Notes: generated from the sequence alone by a model not told the origin. Positions 1 through 7,511 are shown, counted from the stretch's first letter. The stretch: 36,999 bases of DNA from JBLHIK01 sp047614005 (GCA_047614005.1 JBLHIK010000004.1:1-36999), one strand, 5' to 3'. Made by a program: numbers and translations.

Positions 1-396
1 AATATAATTATTTGTATTTTGTTTATTGTGGTGATTAAGCTGCTTGAACAAGATTATCTTTTTTTTGGTGCAATAATTGGTATAGTTTCTTTTATTGTCT
101 TTGTTGTTTATAGAATCCTTTCTAAGGAAGAATGCAGCACAAGAATAGAAAAAACAGTATTTTTTCTAGGAAATGTGCTTGTGTTTTCTCTTTATGTGCC
201 TATTATTGTTTTAATTCTAGGGTACTCTCTGTTGTCCTTAGTGCCTGCTCCTTTTCTGGAGTTGCAATATCTAAATTATATAAAATTACCTAGCGTAAGC
301 ATTGTTCATATATATGGAATGTTCTGGGTGAGTGTTTTTATTTTAAAATTTATTTTAATAAAAAAAATAAATAGAAAAAACGGGACAATTAAATAA
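1..396 (+). CDS. Orphan membrane protein, probably 5'-truncated by the window edge
   Basis: The reading frame is open from base 1. The first possible start inside the window is a TTG at position 19, so the true start may lie upstream. The visible part has about three hydrophobic segments: one near the start, a second around residues 47-73 counted from the TTG, and a third near residues 95-113. It ends in a basic tail (KKINRKN). The family is not recognised. The layout of the C-terminal half (membrane segment, loop, membrane segment, lysine-rich tail) resembles the end of the protein at 619-1599. Both genes run into the same downstream block (395-511 and 1606-1722), so they may be diverged tandem copies. 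That relation is inferred from layout, not from a clear alignment. Confidence 0.6.
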   Translation, partial: NIIICILFIVVIKLLEQDYLFFGAIIGIVSFIVFVVYRILSKEECSTRIEKTVFFLGNVLVFSLYVPIIVLILGYSLLSLVPAPFLELQYLNYIKLPSVSIVHIYGMFWVSVFILKFILIKKINRKNGTIK

Positions 397-410
397 AATA
401 ATCTTGAAGG

Positions 411-445
411 AAAGCCTGAAAATTCTACGAATTTTCAGGCTTTTT
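411..445 (+). terminator. Rho-independent terminator, 15-bp stem
   Basis: A perfect 15-bp stem (411-425 with 429-443) with loop TAC, ending in a T run. It closes the upstream membrane-protein gene. It is the same hairpin as 1622-1656, but in exactly inverted orientation. Confidence 0.9.
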
Positions 446-446
446 A

Positions 447-511
447 TTATCCATCAATATGTGCAATATATCCAAGAGAGGTGAGGGATTGTACTGTTTC
501 TTGAAATTCAT
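447..511 (-). pseudogene. Duplicated 3' tail of priA
   Basis: Minus-strand remnant of the last 20 priA codons plus stop. The two base differences from the native tail at 1658-1722 are both synonymous (GTC to GTA, ATA to ATT), so the copy is recent or converted. No upstream priA sequence remains; after 511 the sequence is unrelated. It is not a functional gene by itself. Confidence 0.85.
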
Positions 512-618
512 TTTTGTAGATATTGTAAAATTCTCTCTCTATGGTATTGTTTTTCTGAATACAAAAGATAAAGAAAATCTTTGTTCTTTGAAAAAATGTT
601 TAATTAAAAATTAGAAAC

Positions 619-1599
619 ATGAAAAAGCTCATATTGATAGTACTTGTGTGTATTTGTGGTATTTTCATAAAAGCACAAGAAGTAGAAACAATTTCTTTTA
701 CTCGTGATGTGGATACATTGTATGAAAAAAAAGGATTAAAAGTGTTTCGTAAAATTTCCAAAATCAAAGTAGAAACAACATTTAGTAAAATCGATTCAGT
801 TTATCTTAAAAAAGGTTTGACCTTTGATCAATCTGACTCTTTGGAGCAGGGAGTAGTGGATACTATTTATGTTGAAAAAAAAGACTATTTTAGTATATTT
901 TCAAAAGGAGGTTTCTTGTGGTATATACCACAAGATGTAGTAATGAGGTATGTAAAAGATGAACAGTCTCCAATCATGAGTATTTATTATGGTCAAAGGG
1001 AGTTCAGTTTTGTAAAAATGTTTGTATTGTTGTTTTGTTTAATCACAATAATATTTTTCCTACATGCTTTATTTCATAAAAATATATCTCTGAAACAATT
1101 TTCAGTAAAGATTGGTAGTCTGATATTATTAATTGCCTTAGTTGTTGGATTAATAAAATCTATTGAATATGATTTCTTCTGGTTGCTTATGTTTTGTCTC
1201 ATATTGTTACTCCTCATGATAATAAAATATTGTATATATTTGACTAAAACTGATTTATTTGAATGGAATAGCCTAAGCGCCCATGTAATCCATAACATGA
1301 AATCATGTAATGTCGTTCTATATATAGTATTTACTGGCTTTGCTATTGCTCGAGCTGTTAGTTATATATTTCCAGATAATATAAATAATATAAATGAAAT
1401 TTGCTCATGCTATTTTTCTGGATATGTTGAATACTTCGATTATGTAAAATATTTTGAACGATCTGATATAAGTTTTCTACTTGATTATCTGTATTTATGG
1501 ATTGGAGTTCTTGTATTTGGAGTATTGATGTATGTCACACAATCTTGGATAAAAAAAATTCAAAAAAAAAGACAAAGAGAAAATCAGAAAAATAATTAA
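619..1599 (+). CDS. Orphan secreted/polytopic membrane protein, paralogue of the 30425-31180 product
   Basis: 326 residues. A signal peptide (1-19) has a likely cleavage before Gln20 (IKA-QEVE). An extracytoplasmic region of about 110 residues follows, then about five membrane segments (near 130-150, 165-180, 186-208, 231-251 and 287-307) and a lysine-rich tail. No known family is recognised. Residues 67-80 (LTFDQSDSLEQGVV) match LTFEQNDSLDKGLV in the 30425-31180 product. In both, a membrane segment preceded by a similar F/L-(V/I)-K pattern follows about 50 residues later. The start ATGAAA has no Shine-Dalgarno and follows an A/T-rich leader. The Gln at +1 after cleavage is a habit often seen in Bacteroidota, so transfer is possible but unproven. 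Function unknown; a sensor or surface role is only a guess. Confidence 0.85.
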   Translation: MKKLILIVLVCICGIFIKAQEVETISFTRDVDTLYEKKGLKVFRKISKIKVETTFSKIDSVYLKKGLTFDQSDSLEQGVVDTIYVEKKDYFSIFSKGGFLWYIPQDVVMRYVKDEQSPIMSIYYGQREFSFVKMFVLLFCLITIIFFLHALFHKNISLKQFSVKIGSLILLIALVVGLIKSIEYDFFWLLMFCLILLLLMIIKYCIYLTKTDLFEWNSLSAHVIHNMKSCNVVLYIVFTGFAIARAVSYIFPDNINNINEICSCYFSGYVEYFDYVKYFERSDISFLLDYLYLWIGVLVFGVLMYVTQSWIKKIQKKRQRENQKNN

Positions 1600-1605
1600 A
1601 TAAAC

Positions 1606-1722
1606 AAAATAATCTTGAAGGAAAGCCTGAAAATTCGTAGAATTTTCAGGCTTTTTATTATCCATCTATATGTGCAATATATCCAAGAGAGGTGAGGGAT
1701 TGGACTGTTTCTTGAAATTCAT
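1606..1722. repeat. 117-bp direct repeat, copy B (native priA end)
   Basis: Partner of 395-511. It covers the hairpin and the last 20 codons of priA. Homology extends slightly upstream to the stop codon of the 619 gene, with a 4-nt indel relative to copy A. Confidence 0.93.
1622..1656 (+). terminator. Terminator between the convergent 619 gene and priA
   Basis: A perfect 15-bp stem (1622-1636 with 1640-1654), loop GTA, T run on the plus strand. It ends the 619 gene. On the minus strand it lies just after the priA stop but has only three T residues there, so it is weaker in that direction. Confidence 0.88.
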
Positions 1723-3559
1723 CTGGTGGAGAGGTATAAAGAGTATCTGCGTTTGTGCGTGGAGCTGAAAGAGTGACGGTAATCTCTTCTATGTTCTTTC
1801 TTTGAACAGAATGTGTAGTGTGTTTGAAATCTATTTGATCTAGAATAGATTTTGTTTGTTTAAGGATTTTATTTTTATGAGCAAGAGGAGTGGTAAGTGT
1901 AAAAATATAACGATGAGAAAAAGGAGGATAGAGGAGGGTTTTTCTGTCTTCTATTTCTTTTTCATACCAGTGATGCATATTTCCTTTTGTAAAATTCTCT
2001 AACAAAAAGTTATTTTCAAGCTGAGTTTGAATAATAAAATCATTATTTGTGATGGTTAAAAGGTTTCCTAGTAGACTGAGTATCTTCTCACTTATGCGAT
2101 ATGAAGGAATAGAAAATAGAGCATCAATAGAAGTGACGACAGTAGTATCTACATTTTCATCTATAAACGAAAGAGCTTTCTCTGTCCCTATGAGTATTCC
2201 TTTTGTCTCTTTGAATTTTTTTATTATTTGTTCTGATTTTTTCTTTGTTGGTGCTACGGTGCTATCGAGTGAGATGATGGGAGTTTTTGGAAATACTTTT
2301 TTGAGCACTTGTTCTATCCATTGCGTTCCATGGGTGAGTGTTCCCAGCTCCCAGCTCTGACAGTTGGAGCACACGGTGTGTGCTGAAGACTGACTCTTGC
2401 ATCCATGGCATCTAAGAGTACGTCTTTCTTCGTTGCCCGTACTTTCATAGAGAGTGAAATTCTTCTTGCACGTAACACATGACTGAACGGTAGCACAGTC
2501 TTTGCAAATAATATTTCCAGATATTCCACGACGCAAAACATAGAGAAATATACTTTTTCCTTTTTTTAAATTATCATGTAGGTGAAAAAGGGTTTCTTTT
2601 GGCAGGAGTGAGTAGTTGTCTGTTGTTTTGTCGCGTAGGGGTGTAGTGATGATTTGTTTTTCATCAGATCTATTGTGTGTCGTAAAAACAGGTCGAACAA
2701 GAAAAGGAAATACATCCTCTTCTCCTCTATATATGCTATCGACACTGAGCCATGTATCAGCACAGATAAGTGTGCATTTTTTAGCACGAGCTAATTCAAT
2801 GAGAAAAAGCCTTGTGTCATTATAAGGGTATGAACGAGATACATAGAGAGGAGAGTTTTCCTTTTCAATAATAATGCATCCAACGTCGTGGCGAGGAAGA
2901 GAAAGAAAGGAAGGTGTAGTAATAATACATACAGGATCTTCTCTCTCTGTTGTATTGTTCCAGATTTCAAGTATTTTCTTTGGTGTCATTCCTGAGGCAA
3001 GGATGACGAGCTTGCTCTCTATTCCCTTGCTCAGAGCATGAGAAAGAGTGATGCCGTGTTGAATAGTGGGAGTTACTATGATGATAGATTTCTTTTTTGC
3101 AAAATATTCTCGTATAAGGCTTTTATAGCTATCCGTTCTCTGATCAAGAGGGGATTGTAATGTGTATATAGTATGTTCAGAAAAATCCTCTTCTGTGGGC
3201 GCAGCGAGCTCTGTTGACTGTTTGAGTATGGCATCGGGAATATATGAAGATAGAATACTACCAGTAGGTACTCCTAGTAATTGGGCGCTTGATTGACAGG
3301 CAACAAGAAAAGAATCTTGAAAGAGGGGTTTTTCGAGTAATATGGAATCTATTTTTTTGAGCATAAAAGCAGAGTCTTTGATCTTTCCTTTTTGGTCAGC
3401 GAGATTGCTCGCTTCTATGACGAGTGCGGGTACATTTTTCTTCCGTATTGGTACAGAAACTATCATTCCTGGTGCGACATAAATGCTTGAAAAATAGGAC
3501 AATGACTCTGTGCGTATCTTGCTTGAAAGAGGGAGAATGTTGGCAATGTAGAGATTCAT
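1658..3559 (-). CDS. priA: PriA-like primosomal protein with eroded helicase motifs
   Basis: 633 residues from the ATG at 3559 (MNLYIANILPL, which fits usual PriA starts; an ATG at 3577 would add six residues). PriA is the replication-restart helicase that binds forks. The N-terminal DNA-binding region and the eight-cysteine zinc module are present: Cys pairs at 352/355, 361/364, 384/387 and 397/400, followed by the usual region ending in YPPF. The motor is degraded. The Walker A segment GxTGSGKT reads LQSPLDQRTDSY, the DEEH box reads EKEN, motif V (GTQMIAKGHDF) reads GTEKALSFIDE, and the QVAGRAGR motif is replaced by NLLTITNND. ATP-driven unwinding is therefore unlikely, though fork or protein binding may persist. 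The frame is intact over its whole length, so it is not a simple pseudogene. Confidence 0.88.
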   Translation of the reverse strand: MNLYIANILPLSSKIRTESLSYFSSIYVAPGMIVSVPIRKKNVPALVIEASNLADQKGKIKDSAFMLKKIDSILLEKPLFQDSFLVACQSSAQLLGVPTGSILSSYIPDAILKQSTELAAPTEEDFSEHTIYTLQSPLDQRTDSYKSLIREYFAKKKSIIIVTPTIQHGITLSHALSKGIESKLVILASGMTPKKILEIWNNTTEREDPVCIITTPSFLSLPRHDVGCIIIEKENSPLYVSRSYPYNDTRLFLIELARAKKCTLICADTWLSVDSIYRGEEDVFPFLVRPVFTTHNRSDEKQIITTPLRDKTTDNYSLLPKETLFHLHDNLKKGKSIFLYVLRRGISGNIICKDCATVQSCVTCKKNFTLYESTGNEERRTLRCHGCKSQSSAHTVCSNCQSWELGTLTHGTQWIEQVLKKVFPKTPIISLDSTVAPTKKKSEQIIKKFKETKGILIGTEKALSFIDENVDTTVVTSIDALFSIPSYRISEKILSLLGNLLTITNNDFIIQTQLENNFLLENFTKGNMHHWYEKEIEDRKTLLYPPFSHRYIFTLTTPLAHKNKILKQTKSILDQIDFKHTTHSVQRKNIEEITVTLSAPRTNADTLYTSPPDEFQETVQSLTSLGYIAHIDG

Positions 3560-3618
3560 ATATCTATACCATAGCATTATTTTTTATCTAAAGATAAATG
3601 TATATTTTAAAAGAATTT

Positions 3619-3744
3619 TTACAAACCAAAAAGCTCATCAAGTAAGGCAGCCCACTTTTCTTGGAAAAGAGTCATTATGAGTATTGCAGGCAATACAACA
3701 ATAGATAACATAATAAATAATATAAAATTAAATACATTTTTCAT
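3619..3744 (-). CDS. Small single-span membrane peptide, 41 residues
   Basis: The minus-strand ATG at 3744 opens a 41-codon frame (begins MKNVFNFILF, ends DELFGL). It has one strongly hydrophobic stretch at about residues 5-27, then a short amphipathic tail. A TATGAT box at 3751-3756 ends 6 nt before the ATG, the same spacing as many core genes here. It diverges from the M23-like gene at 3783. No family is recognised. The promoter and coherent composition argue that it is real, but comparison with relatives is needed to be certain. Confidence 0.5.
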   Translation of the reverse strand: MKNVFNFILFIMLSIVVLPAILIMTLFQEKWAALLDELFGL

Positions 3745-3750
3745 GTAAAT

Positions 3751-3756
3751 ATCATA
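3751..3756 (-). promoter_or_regulatory. -10 box of the 41-residue peptide gene
   Basis: TATGAT on the minus strand, 6 nt from the ATG at 3744. It predicts a leaderless transcript. Confidence 0.45.
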
Positions 3757-3768
3757 TCATATTTATGA

Positions 3769-3774
3769 TATACT
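3769..3774 (+). promoter_or_regulatory. -10 box of the M23-like gene
   Basis: TATACT, 8 nt before the ATG at 3783. It supports 3783 over the ATG at 3765, because that upstream ATG lies before the -10 box and could not be on the transcript. Confidence 0.6.
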
Positions 3775-3782
3775 GTAATGCA

Positions 3783-4370
3783 ATGAAGTATATACCTGCG
3801 ATAGAAAGTCACATTGTATCTCATTCTCGCTTTAAGAAAAAAAGTAAAATTTTTAACCTCGATCACGATATTGCTTTTAAGCAGGAGCTCTATGTTGCTC
3901 TTGATTCATATGATTGTGATATTCCCTTGAGAAATAATGACTTTGAAAAATTATATGAATATGACGGACATGTGCATTTAGGATGTGGACTAGAGACATC
4001 AAGAAACACCGAAATATTTCCAGTAACTGATTCTGTTTTAGAATATGCTGGATTTGCTGCGGTGAACGGCAACTATGTCATGCTTTCTCATCCTGAGATT
4101 CAAACAGAAGATGGATATATACTGACGACAATGTATATGCATTGTTCAAAATATCATGTTCAATTTTCATCTCGCGAAAAAATGTTACGACAAATTTCTC
4201 TGAATAGCTATCCTCTGAAAAAGATATCAAAAGATACGTGCATAGGTGTGGTGGGAAATACAGGGAATGCAGAAAAACATGAAAAACCTTATCTTCATAT
4301 TCAGTGCGAATTGCGAAATCCAAAAACAGATAAAAGAGTGATTATCAATCCATCTTTCCTCTTTGACTAA
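3783..4370 (+). CDS. Degenerate LytM/M23-type protein
   Basis: 195 residues from 3783. The second half has the order of an M23 metallopeptidase fold: GHVHLGCGLE (63-71), a central strand ending in MYMH (His120), and GVVGNTGNAE...YLHIQCEL (155-177). Family members cut peptidoglycan cross-bridges using zinc held by HxGxD and HxH motifs. Here the Asp of the first motif is Gly69 and the first His of HxH is Tyr170, so two expected zinc ligands are lost. The protein may act as a non-catalytic wall-binding or activator factor, as EnvC/NlpD-type LytM proteins do. No signal peptide is visible. The gene sits 27 bp before mreB, which fits a cell-wall role. The fold assignment is fairly firm; the function is inferred. 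Confidence 0.7.
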   Translation: MKYIPAIESHIVSHSRFKKKSKIFNLDHDIAFKQELYVALDSYDCDIPLRNNDFEKLYEYDGHVHLGCGLETSRNTEIFPVTDSVLEYAGFAAVNGNYVMLSHPEIQTEDGYILTTMYMHCSKYHVQFSSREKMLRQISLNSYPLKKISKDTCIGVVGNTGNAEKHEKPYLHIQCELRNPKTDKRVIINPSFLFD

Positions 4371-4385
4371 GTCTTATAAAAAGAG

Positions 4386-4391
4386 TATCTT
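4386..4391 (+). promoter_or_regulatory. -10 box of mreB
   Basis: TATCTT, 6 nt before the mreB ATG; no Shine-Dalgarno is present. Confidence 0.45.
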
Positions 4392-4397
4392 ATAGTC

Positions 4398-5411
4398 ATG
4401 AGTATATTTACTAAAAAACTTGGAATTGATTTAGGAACTGCCAACATATTGGTCTTTTTACCTAAGAAGGGAATCGTCCTCAATGAGCCATCTGTCGTTG
4501 CTATTTCTCAGCATGACAATAAAATCCTTGCCGTAGGACAAGAGGCAAAAGAAATGATAGGTCGCACTCCTGATACTATCGTGGCATATAGGCCTATGAA
4601 AGATGGAGTGATAGCCGACTATCGAGTGACTCAGGCAATGCTTCAGTATTTTATTCGAAAGGCACTTGGGTCATGGAATATTTTCAAACCTGATGTAATG
4701 GTGTCTGTTCCTGCAGGTATTACCTCTACTGAGAGGCGTGCTGTAGTAGAAGCTACTGTTCGCGCTGGTGCTAAAAACGCATACGTAGTAAAAGAGCCTA
4801 TTCTCGCTGCTATCGGTGCTGGTATTCCTATCTATGAATCTCGTGGGTCTATGGTGGTGGATATTGGAGGAGGTACTACTGATGCTGCTGTGATATCTCT
4901 CGGAGGTATTGTGGCATCAACATCAGTAAAGGTGGCAGGAGACAAGCTTGATCAAGCTATTATTGATTATATAAAAAAGAAATTCAATCTCGCTATTGGT
5001 GACAAAACTGCAGAACGTATCAAGATACAAATAGGCTCAGCGATACCTCTCGAAGATGAACTCACTATGACTATAAAGGGACGTGACTACATCCAAGGTC
5101 TTCCTCGGAGTGCTGAAATCAGTACCAATGAAATCACTAAGGCTATCGATATGCAACTCAAGGCAATGATACGTGCGATAAAAGACGCCCTACAAGAAAC
5201 ACCTCCTGAACTCTCTGCTGATATTATCGACTACGGTATCATCATGACAGGTGGTTCTTCTCAGCTCCGCAATCTTCCAGAGCTGGTATATCGAAAGACA
5301 GGTGTAAAAGCTCGTCTTGCTGACAATCCTCTCTACTGTGTGGCTCAAGGTACAGGTATCGCTCTTGAACATTTAGATACGTATAAAAACGCACTTTCTA
5401 CAAAACGTTAA
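4398..5411 (+). CDS. mreB: Rod-shape actin homologue MreB
   Basis: 337 residues, full length for the family. MreB polymerises on ATP under the membrane and guides cell-wall synthesis. The phosphate-1 loop LGIDLGTANILVF (8-20), the phosphate-2 motif DIGGGTTDAAVIS, and a C-terminal adenosine motif (MTGGSSQLRNLP) are all intact. No mreC, mreD or rodA follows; downstream are a terminator and a clamp-loader gene. The degenerate LytM protein lies just upstream on the same strand. Confidence 0.97.
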   Translation: MSIFTKKLGIDLGTANILVFLPKKGIVLNEPSVVAISQHDNKILAVGQEAKEMIGRTPDTIVAYRPMKDGVIADYRVTQAMLQYFIRKALGSWNIFKPDVMVSVPAGITSTERRAVVEATVRAGAKNAYVVKEPILAAIGAGIPIYESRGSMVVDIGGGTTDAAVISLGGIVASTSVKVAGDKLDQAIIDYIKKKFNLAIGDKTAERIKIQIGSAIPLEDELTMTIKGRDYIQGLPRSAEISTNEITKAIDMQLKAMIRAIKDALQETPPELSADIIDYGIIMTGGSSQLRNLPELVYRKTGVKARLADNPLYCVAQGTGIALEHLDTYKNALSTKR

Positions 5412-5420
5412 TTTTTTTTA

Positions 5421-5447
5421 AAAAAACCTCATGTGAGGTTTTTTTTG
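5421..5447 (+). terminator. Terminator after mreB
   Basis: Stem AAAAAAACCTCA with TGAGGTTTTTTT around a 2-nt centre, ending in a T run. The -10 box of the next gene starts at 5450. Confidence 0.9.
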
Positions 5448-5449
5448 AT

Positions 5450-5455
5450 ATACTA
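5450..5455 (+). promoter_or_regulatory. -10 box of the delta-prime-like gene
   Basis: TATACT directly after the mreB terminator, 8 nt before the ATG at 5464. Confidence 0.6.
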
Positions 5456-5463
5456 TTATATAT

Positions 5464-6171
5464 ATGTTTGGAAAAAAACTTTCATCATCTCAATATTTCC
5501 TCTACGGGTCCCATCTCTCTGAAGTGCAAGAGCGTGTTCTCTTTGAGATAGAAAGAATGGGTGTGAGTGTTCATGGAAATCCTGACTTGTTTCTGCATAC
5601 TGTATCAAATCTCGCAATAGATGATGTTCGCATGATAAATGCCTTTGCTGGATCAAGAGGTGTTACGGAACAAAATAAAATCTGTATTATCAATTTTCAC
5701 ACCGCAGGCATAGAGGCACAAAACGCTCTTTTGAAAACAGTAGAAGAATCCTCATGCAACTTTTTTATCATAGCTCCTTCTTTTGATAGTATTACAGAGA
5801 CACTTCGCTCTCGAATGACTCTTGTTCCTATAGAACATTCTCAAACTGAAAGAGAATGGGTACAAAAGGGAGTAAATCTGATAAAGCTTTCTTATGAAGA
5901 AAGACAATCTCTCTTATCGGATTTTCACGCTATTCACGACAAGAAAAAAGATGAAGAGATGCACAAGAAGATACGTATACACGGAGAAGATATTATCAAC
6001 GGAATTGAAAAATGTATTTCAGAAGAGTCAGAGCCTCTTCGAAAAAAATGGAAAGGAAAATACAATGATGTGTACGAAGACTGTGTTTCTATGAGAAAAC
6101 TCATAAGGATCCCTTCATCTTCACCTAAAATGATTTTGGATTATATTGTGTCCACAATACCATTGACATAA
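5464..6171 (+). CDS. holB: DNA polymerase III delta-prime-like clamp-loader subunit
   Basis: 235 residues, short for a delta-prime subunit. The clamp loader opens the beta clamp on primed DNA. The segment EAQNALLKTVEESSCNFFII followed by ITETLRSRM (about residues 83-119) is the conserved sensor/SRC-like part of the DnaX/HolB AAA+ family. There is no Walker A motif and no zinc-binding cysteine cluster, as expected for delta-prime rather than tau/gamma. The C-terminal collar domain looks shortened. The gene stands alone between two terminated units. The family call is good; the exact subunit identity is inferred. Confidence 0.75.
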   Translation: MFGKKLSSSQYFLYGSHLSEVQERVLFEIERMGVSVHGNPDLFLHTVSNLAIDDVRMINAFAGSRGVTEQNKICIINFHTAGIEAQNALLKTVEESSCNFFIIAPSFDSITETLRSRMTLVPIEHSQTEREWVQKGVNLIKLSYEERQSLLSDFHAIHDKKKDEEMHKKIRIHGEDIINGIEKCISEESEPLRKKWKGKYNDVYEDCVSMRKLIRIPSSSPKMILDYIVSTIPLT

Positions 6172-6243
6172 ATACTCATATGGCGTAATCTAAGACTAAA
6201 TAGTTAAATTTAGCTAAACAGCCAGAGCACTGGGTTGTATAAC

Positions 6244-6259
6244 ATACAGTGATTGTAAC
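6244..6259 (+). promoter_or_regulatory. Shared promoter/leader motif of 6282 and the WG gene
   Basis: ATACAGTGATTGTAAC, 22 nt before the ATGAAA start at 6282. The same motif with one change (ATACTGTGATTGTAAC) lies at 29115-29130 on the minus strand, also exactly 22 nt before ATGAAA. The identical distance suggests a common promoter or operator. Confidence 0.6.
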
Positions 6260-6281
6260 TTTACATTTAAATACATAGATC

Positions 6282-7298
6282 ATGAAAGAAGAAATTGAAT
6301 TTGTTGAATTTCAACTTATTGAAATTACAACAAAAACAAAAAATGAAATCCTGAAACAGTTTCAAAAAGAAGATTATATTAATGTAAGGATTTTTTCTGA
6401 CGGAACAAACGAATTTCTGGAAATGCAAAAATTGAACGAAGGTTTTATTATCTATTATAAAGGTGAGAAGCAATTTGCTTTTTCAGAGCCTACACAAGTT
6501 CTTAATGTAGAAAAATATAATCGTTGCGTTTTAGTATCTTTACATGAGGGTCTTGATTTCCTTATGAGTCTTGTAGATAAGAAGAAATCTATCGTTAGCC
6601 TTAATTCAACGATAGATTTATCTATTCCTGGATGTGTTCAAGTGATCTCTGAAGAAGAAACTAAAATCTTGTATGTAGAAAATGGAAATGTTTACAAGGG
6701 AAAGAGGTTTAGAAATGTAGATATTCTCAATTGTATTGTAGAGGTATCTGAAGACGAAAGTCTCCAGTTGATTGACTGCAAAGAAGATAAAACATTCAAA
6801 ACATCTGACGTTGTTCACTGGGGGAACTATAAAACTTCAAATTTGATTTTGGCTCACGATAACTATGGAAGAAAATTGATCATCCACCCTACGCTCGATA
6901 ATTTTGATGAAAATGATCTGAGTGAAATATGGACTGATGAAGATAGTATTCCTGGTTGGATTAGACTTGGTTATCATGATTCTGAAATAGAATGGAATGC
7001 TGTAATACATATGAAAGGTAATTATACAATTACATGTGATTATGAGGAACTTGTATTCAAAAAAACAATTATTCCCAACTATTTAATGCATAAAAGCGAA
7101 AATTCGTGGTTTCTTATATATGCTGATGTTGAAAATGGTAATGTATTAAAAATACCTTTAAGTGTTACTCTAGAAGTAGACTCAGAAAAAAATCGATTCA
7201 TTATTATTTGTAATAAAAGTGGCGCTCGAGCTACTATACAGAATGGTATCCTGAGCACTTTCCAGTTTCCAGTAGAGGTGCAGGAAAAAATTTCTTGA
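6282..7298 (+). CDS. Orphan cytoplasmic protein of unknown function
   Basis: 338 residues with no signal peptide or membrane segment. Not recognised. The sequence is rich in alternating hydrophobic and charged stretches with many short turns (NG, DG, KG), suggesting an all-beta or beta-rich fold, possibly repeated. Acidic clusters occur around 215-235. The gene is alone, with a 110-bp upstream gap and a strong terminator downstream. Its leader shares a 16-bp motif at identical distance with the WG-repeat gene at 28724-29092, so the two are likely co-regulated. It ends in TGA, which shows that TGA is a stop in this genome. The real start is well supported by the shared leader. Confidence 0.8.
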   Translation: MKEEIEFVEFQLIEITTKTKNEILKQFQKEDYINVRIFSDGTNEFLEMQKLNEGFIIYYKGEKQFAFSEPTQVLNVEKYNRCVLVSLHEGLDFLMSLVDKKKSIVSLNSTIDLSIPGCVQVISEEETKILYVENGNVYKGKRFRNVDILNCIVEVSEDESLQLIDCKEDKTFKTSDVVHWGNYKTSNLILAHDNYGRKLIIHPTLDNFDENDLSEIWTDEDSIPGWIRLGYHDSEIEWNAVIHMKGNYTITCDYEELVFKKTIIPNYLMHKSENSWFLIYADVENGNVLKIPLSVTLEVDSEKNRFIIICNKSGARATIQNGILSTFQFPVEVQEKIS

Positions 7299-7316
7299 TT
7301 CTTTAAATCTAATTCC

Positions 7317-7356
7317 AAAAGCGATAATTGTATTACAATACAATTATCGCTTTTTT
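7317..7356 (+). terminator. Strong terminator after the 6282 gene
   Basis: A perfect 18-bp stem: GCGATAATTGTATT (7321-7334) and AATACAATTATCGC (7337-7350), flanked by AAAA and TTTT, with a 2-nt centre and a T run to 7356. Confidence 0.93.
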
Positions 7357-7511
7357 GTTTTTTTAGTATCTTGCTAAGTTTTGAAAATTTTTAAGGATAT
7401 TTCTTGGTAGGGTCCGACCTTGCAAAGAGGCCTTTTCAAAATGCAAGTGACTTGCATTTTGGTGTGTATATTTATTTTTTCATAAAGAGAGGTGTTAATG
7501 TAGTAAAAAGC
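7357..7511. other. Structured non-coding stretch between orphan genes
   Basis: No credible gene. It holds a locally GC-richer segment (7406-7432, including GGTAGGGTCCGACCTTGC and AGAGGCC) and a 28-bp palindromic repeat at 7435-7462. TGCAAG at 7442-7447 can pair either with CTTGCA at 7419-7424 or with CTTGCA at 7451-7456, so two exclusive hairpins are possible if the stretch is transcribed. No clear promoter for it was found. Confidence 0.5.
7435..7462. repeat. Dispersed palindromic repeat, copy 1
   Basis: 28 bp identical to 34076-34103. The core CAAAATGCAAG-TGA-CTTGCATTTTG is a perfect 11-bp inverted repeat around a 3-nt centre. ACCTTGC lies 11 bp upstream here (7418-7424); in copy 2, read on the other strand, ACCTTGC abuts the palindrome. 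So the two sites share more than the palindrome and point in opposite directions. Confidence 0.85.

Larger units (their letters stand above)
395..511. repeat. 117-bp direct repeat, copy A (hairpin plus priA tail)
   Basis: Matches 1606-1722 at 112 of 117 positions. Three of the five differences are the hairpin loop, which is TAC here and GTA in the other copy. The repeat begins at the stop codon of the upstream membrane gene and runs through the terminator hairpin into the last 20 codons of priA, on the minus strand. Copy B is in its native place at the end of priA; this copy has no priA body attached. Confidence 0.93.

Noticed and set aside
6222..6254. tRNA-like stretch (AGAGCACTGG, and stem CACTG/CAGTG)
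   Set aside because: The loop between the stem arms is 14 nt, and no T arm or acceptor stem can be formed. The bases are better explained as the promoter region of the 6282 gene.
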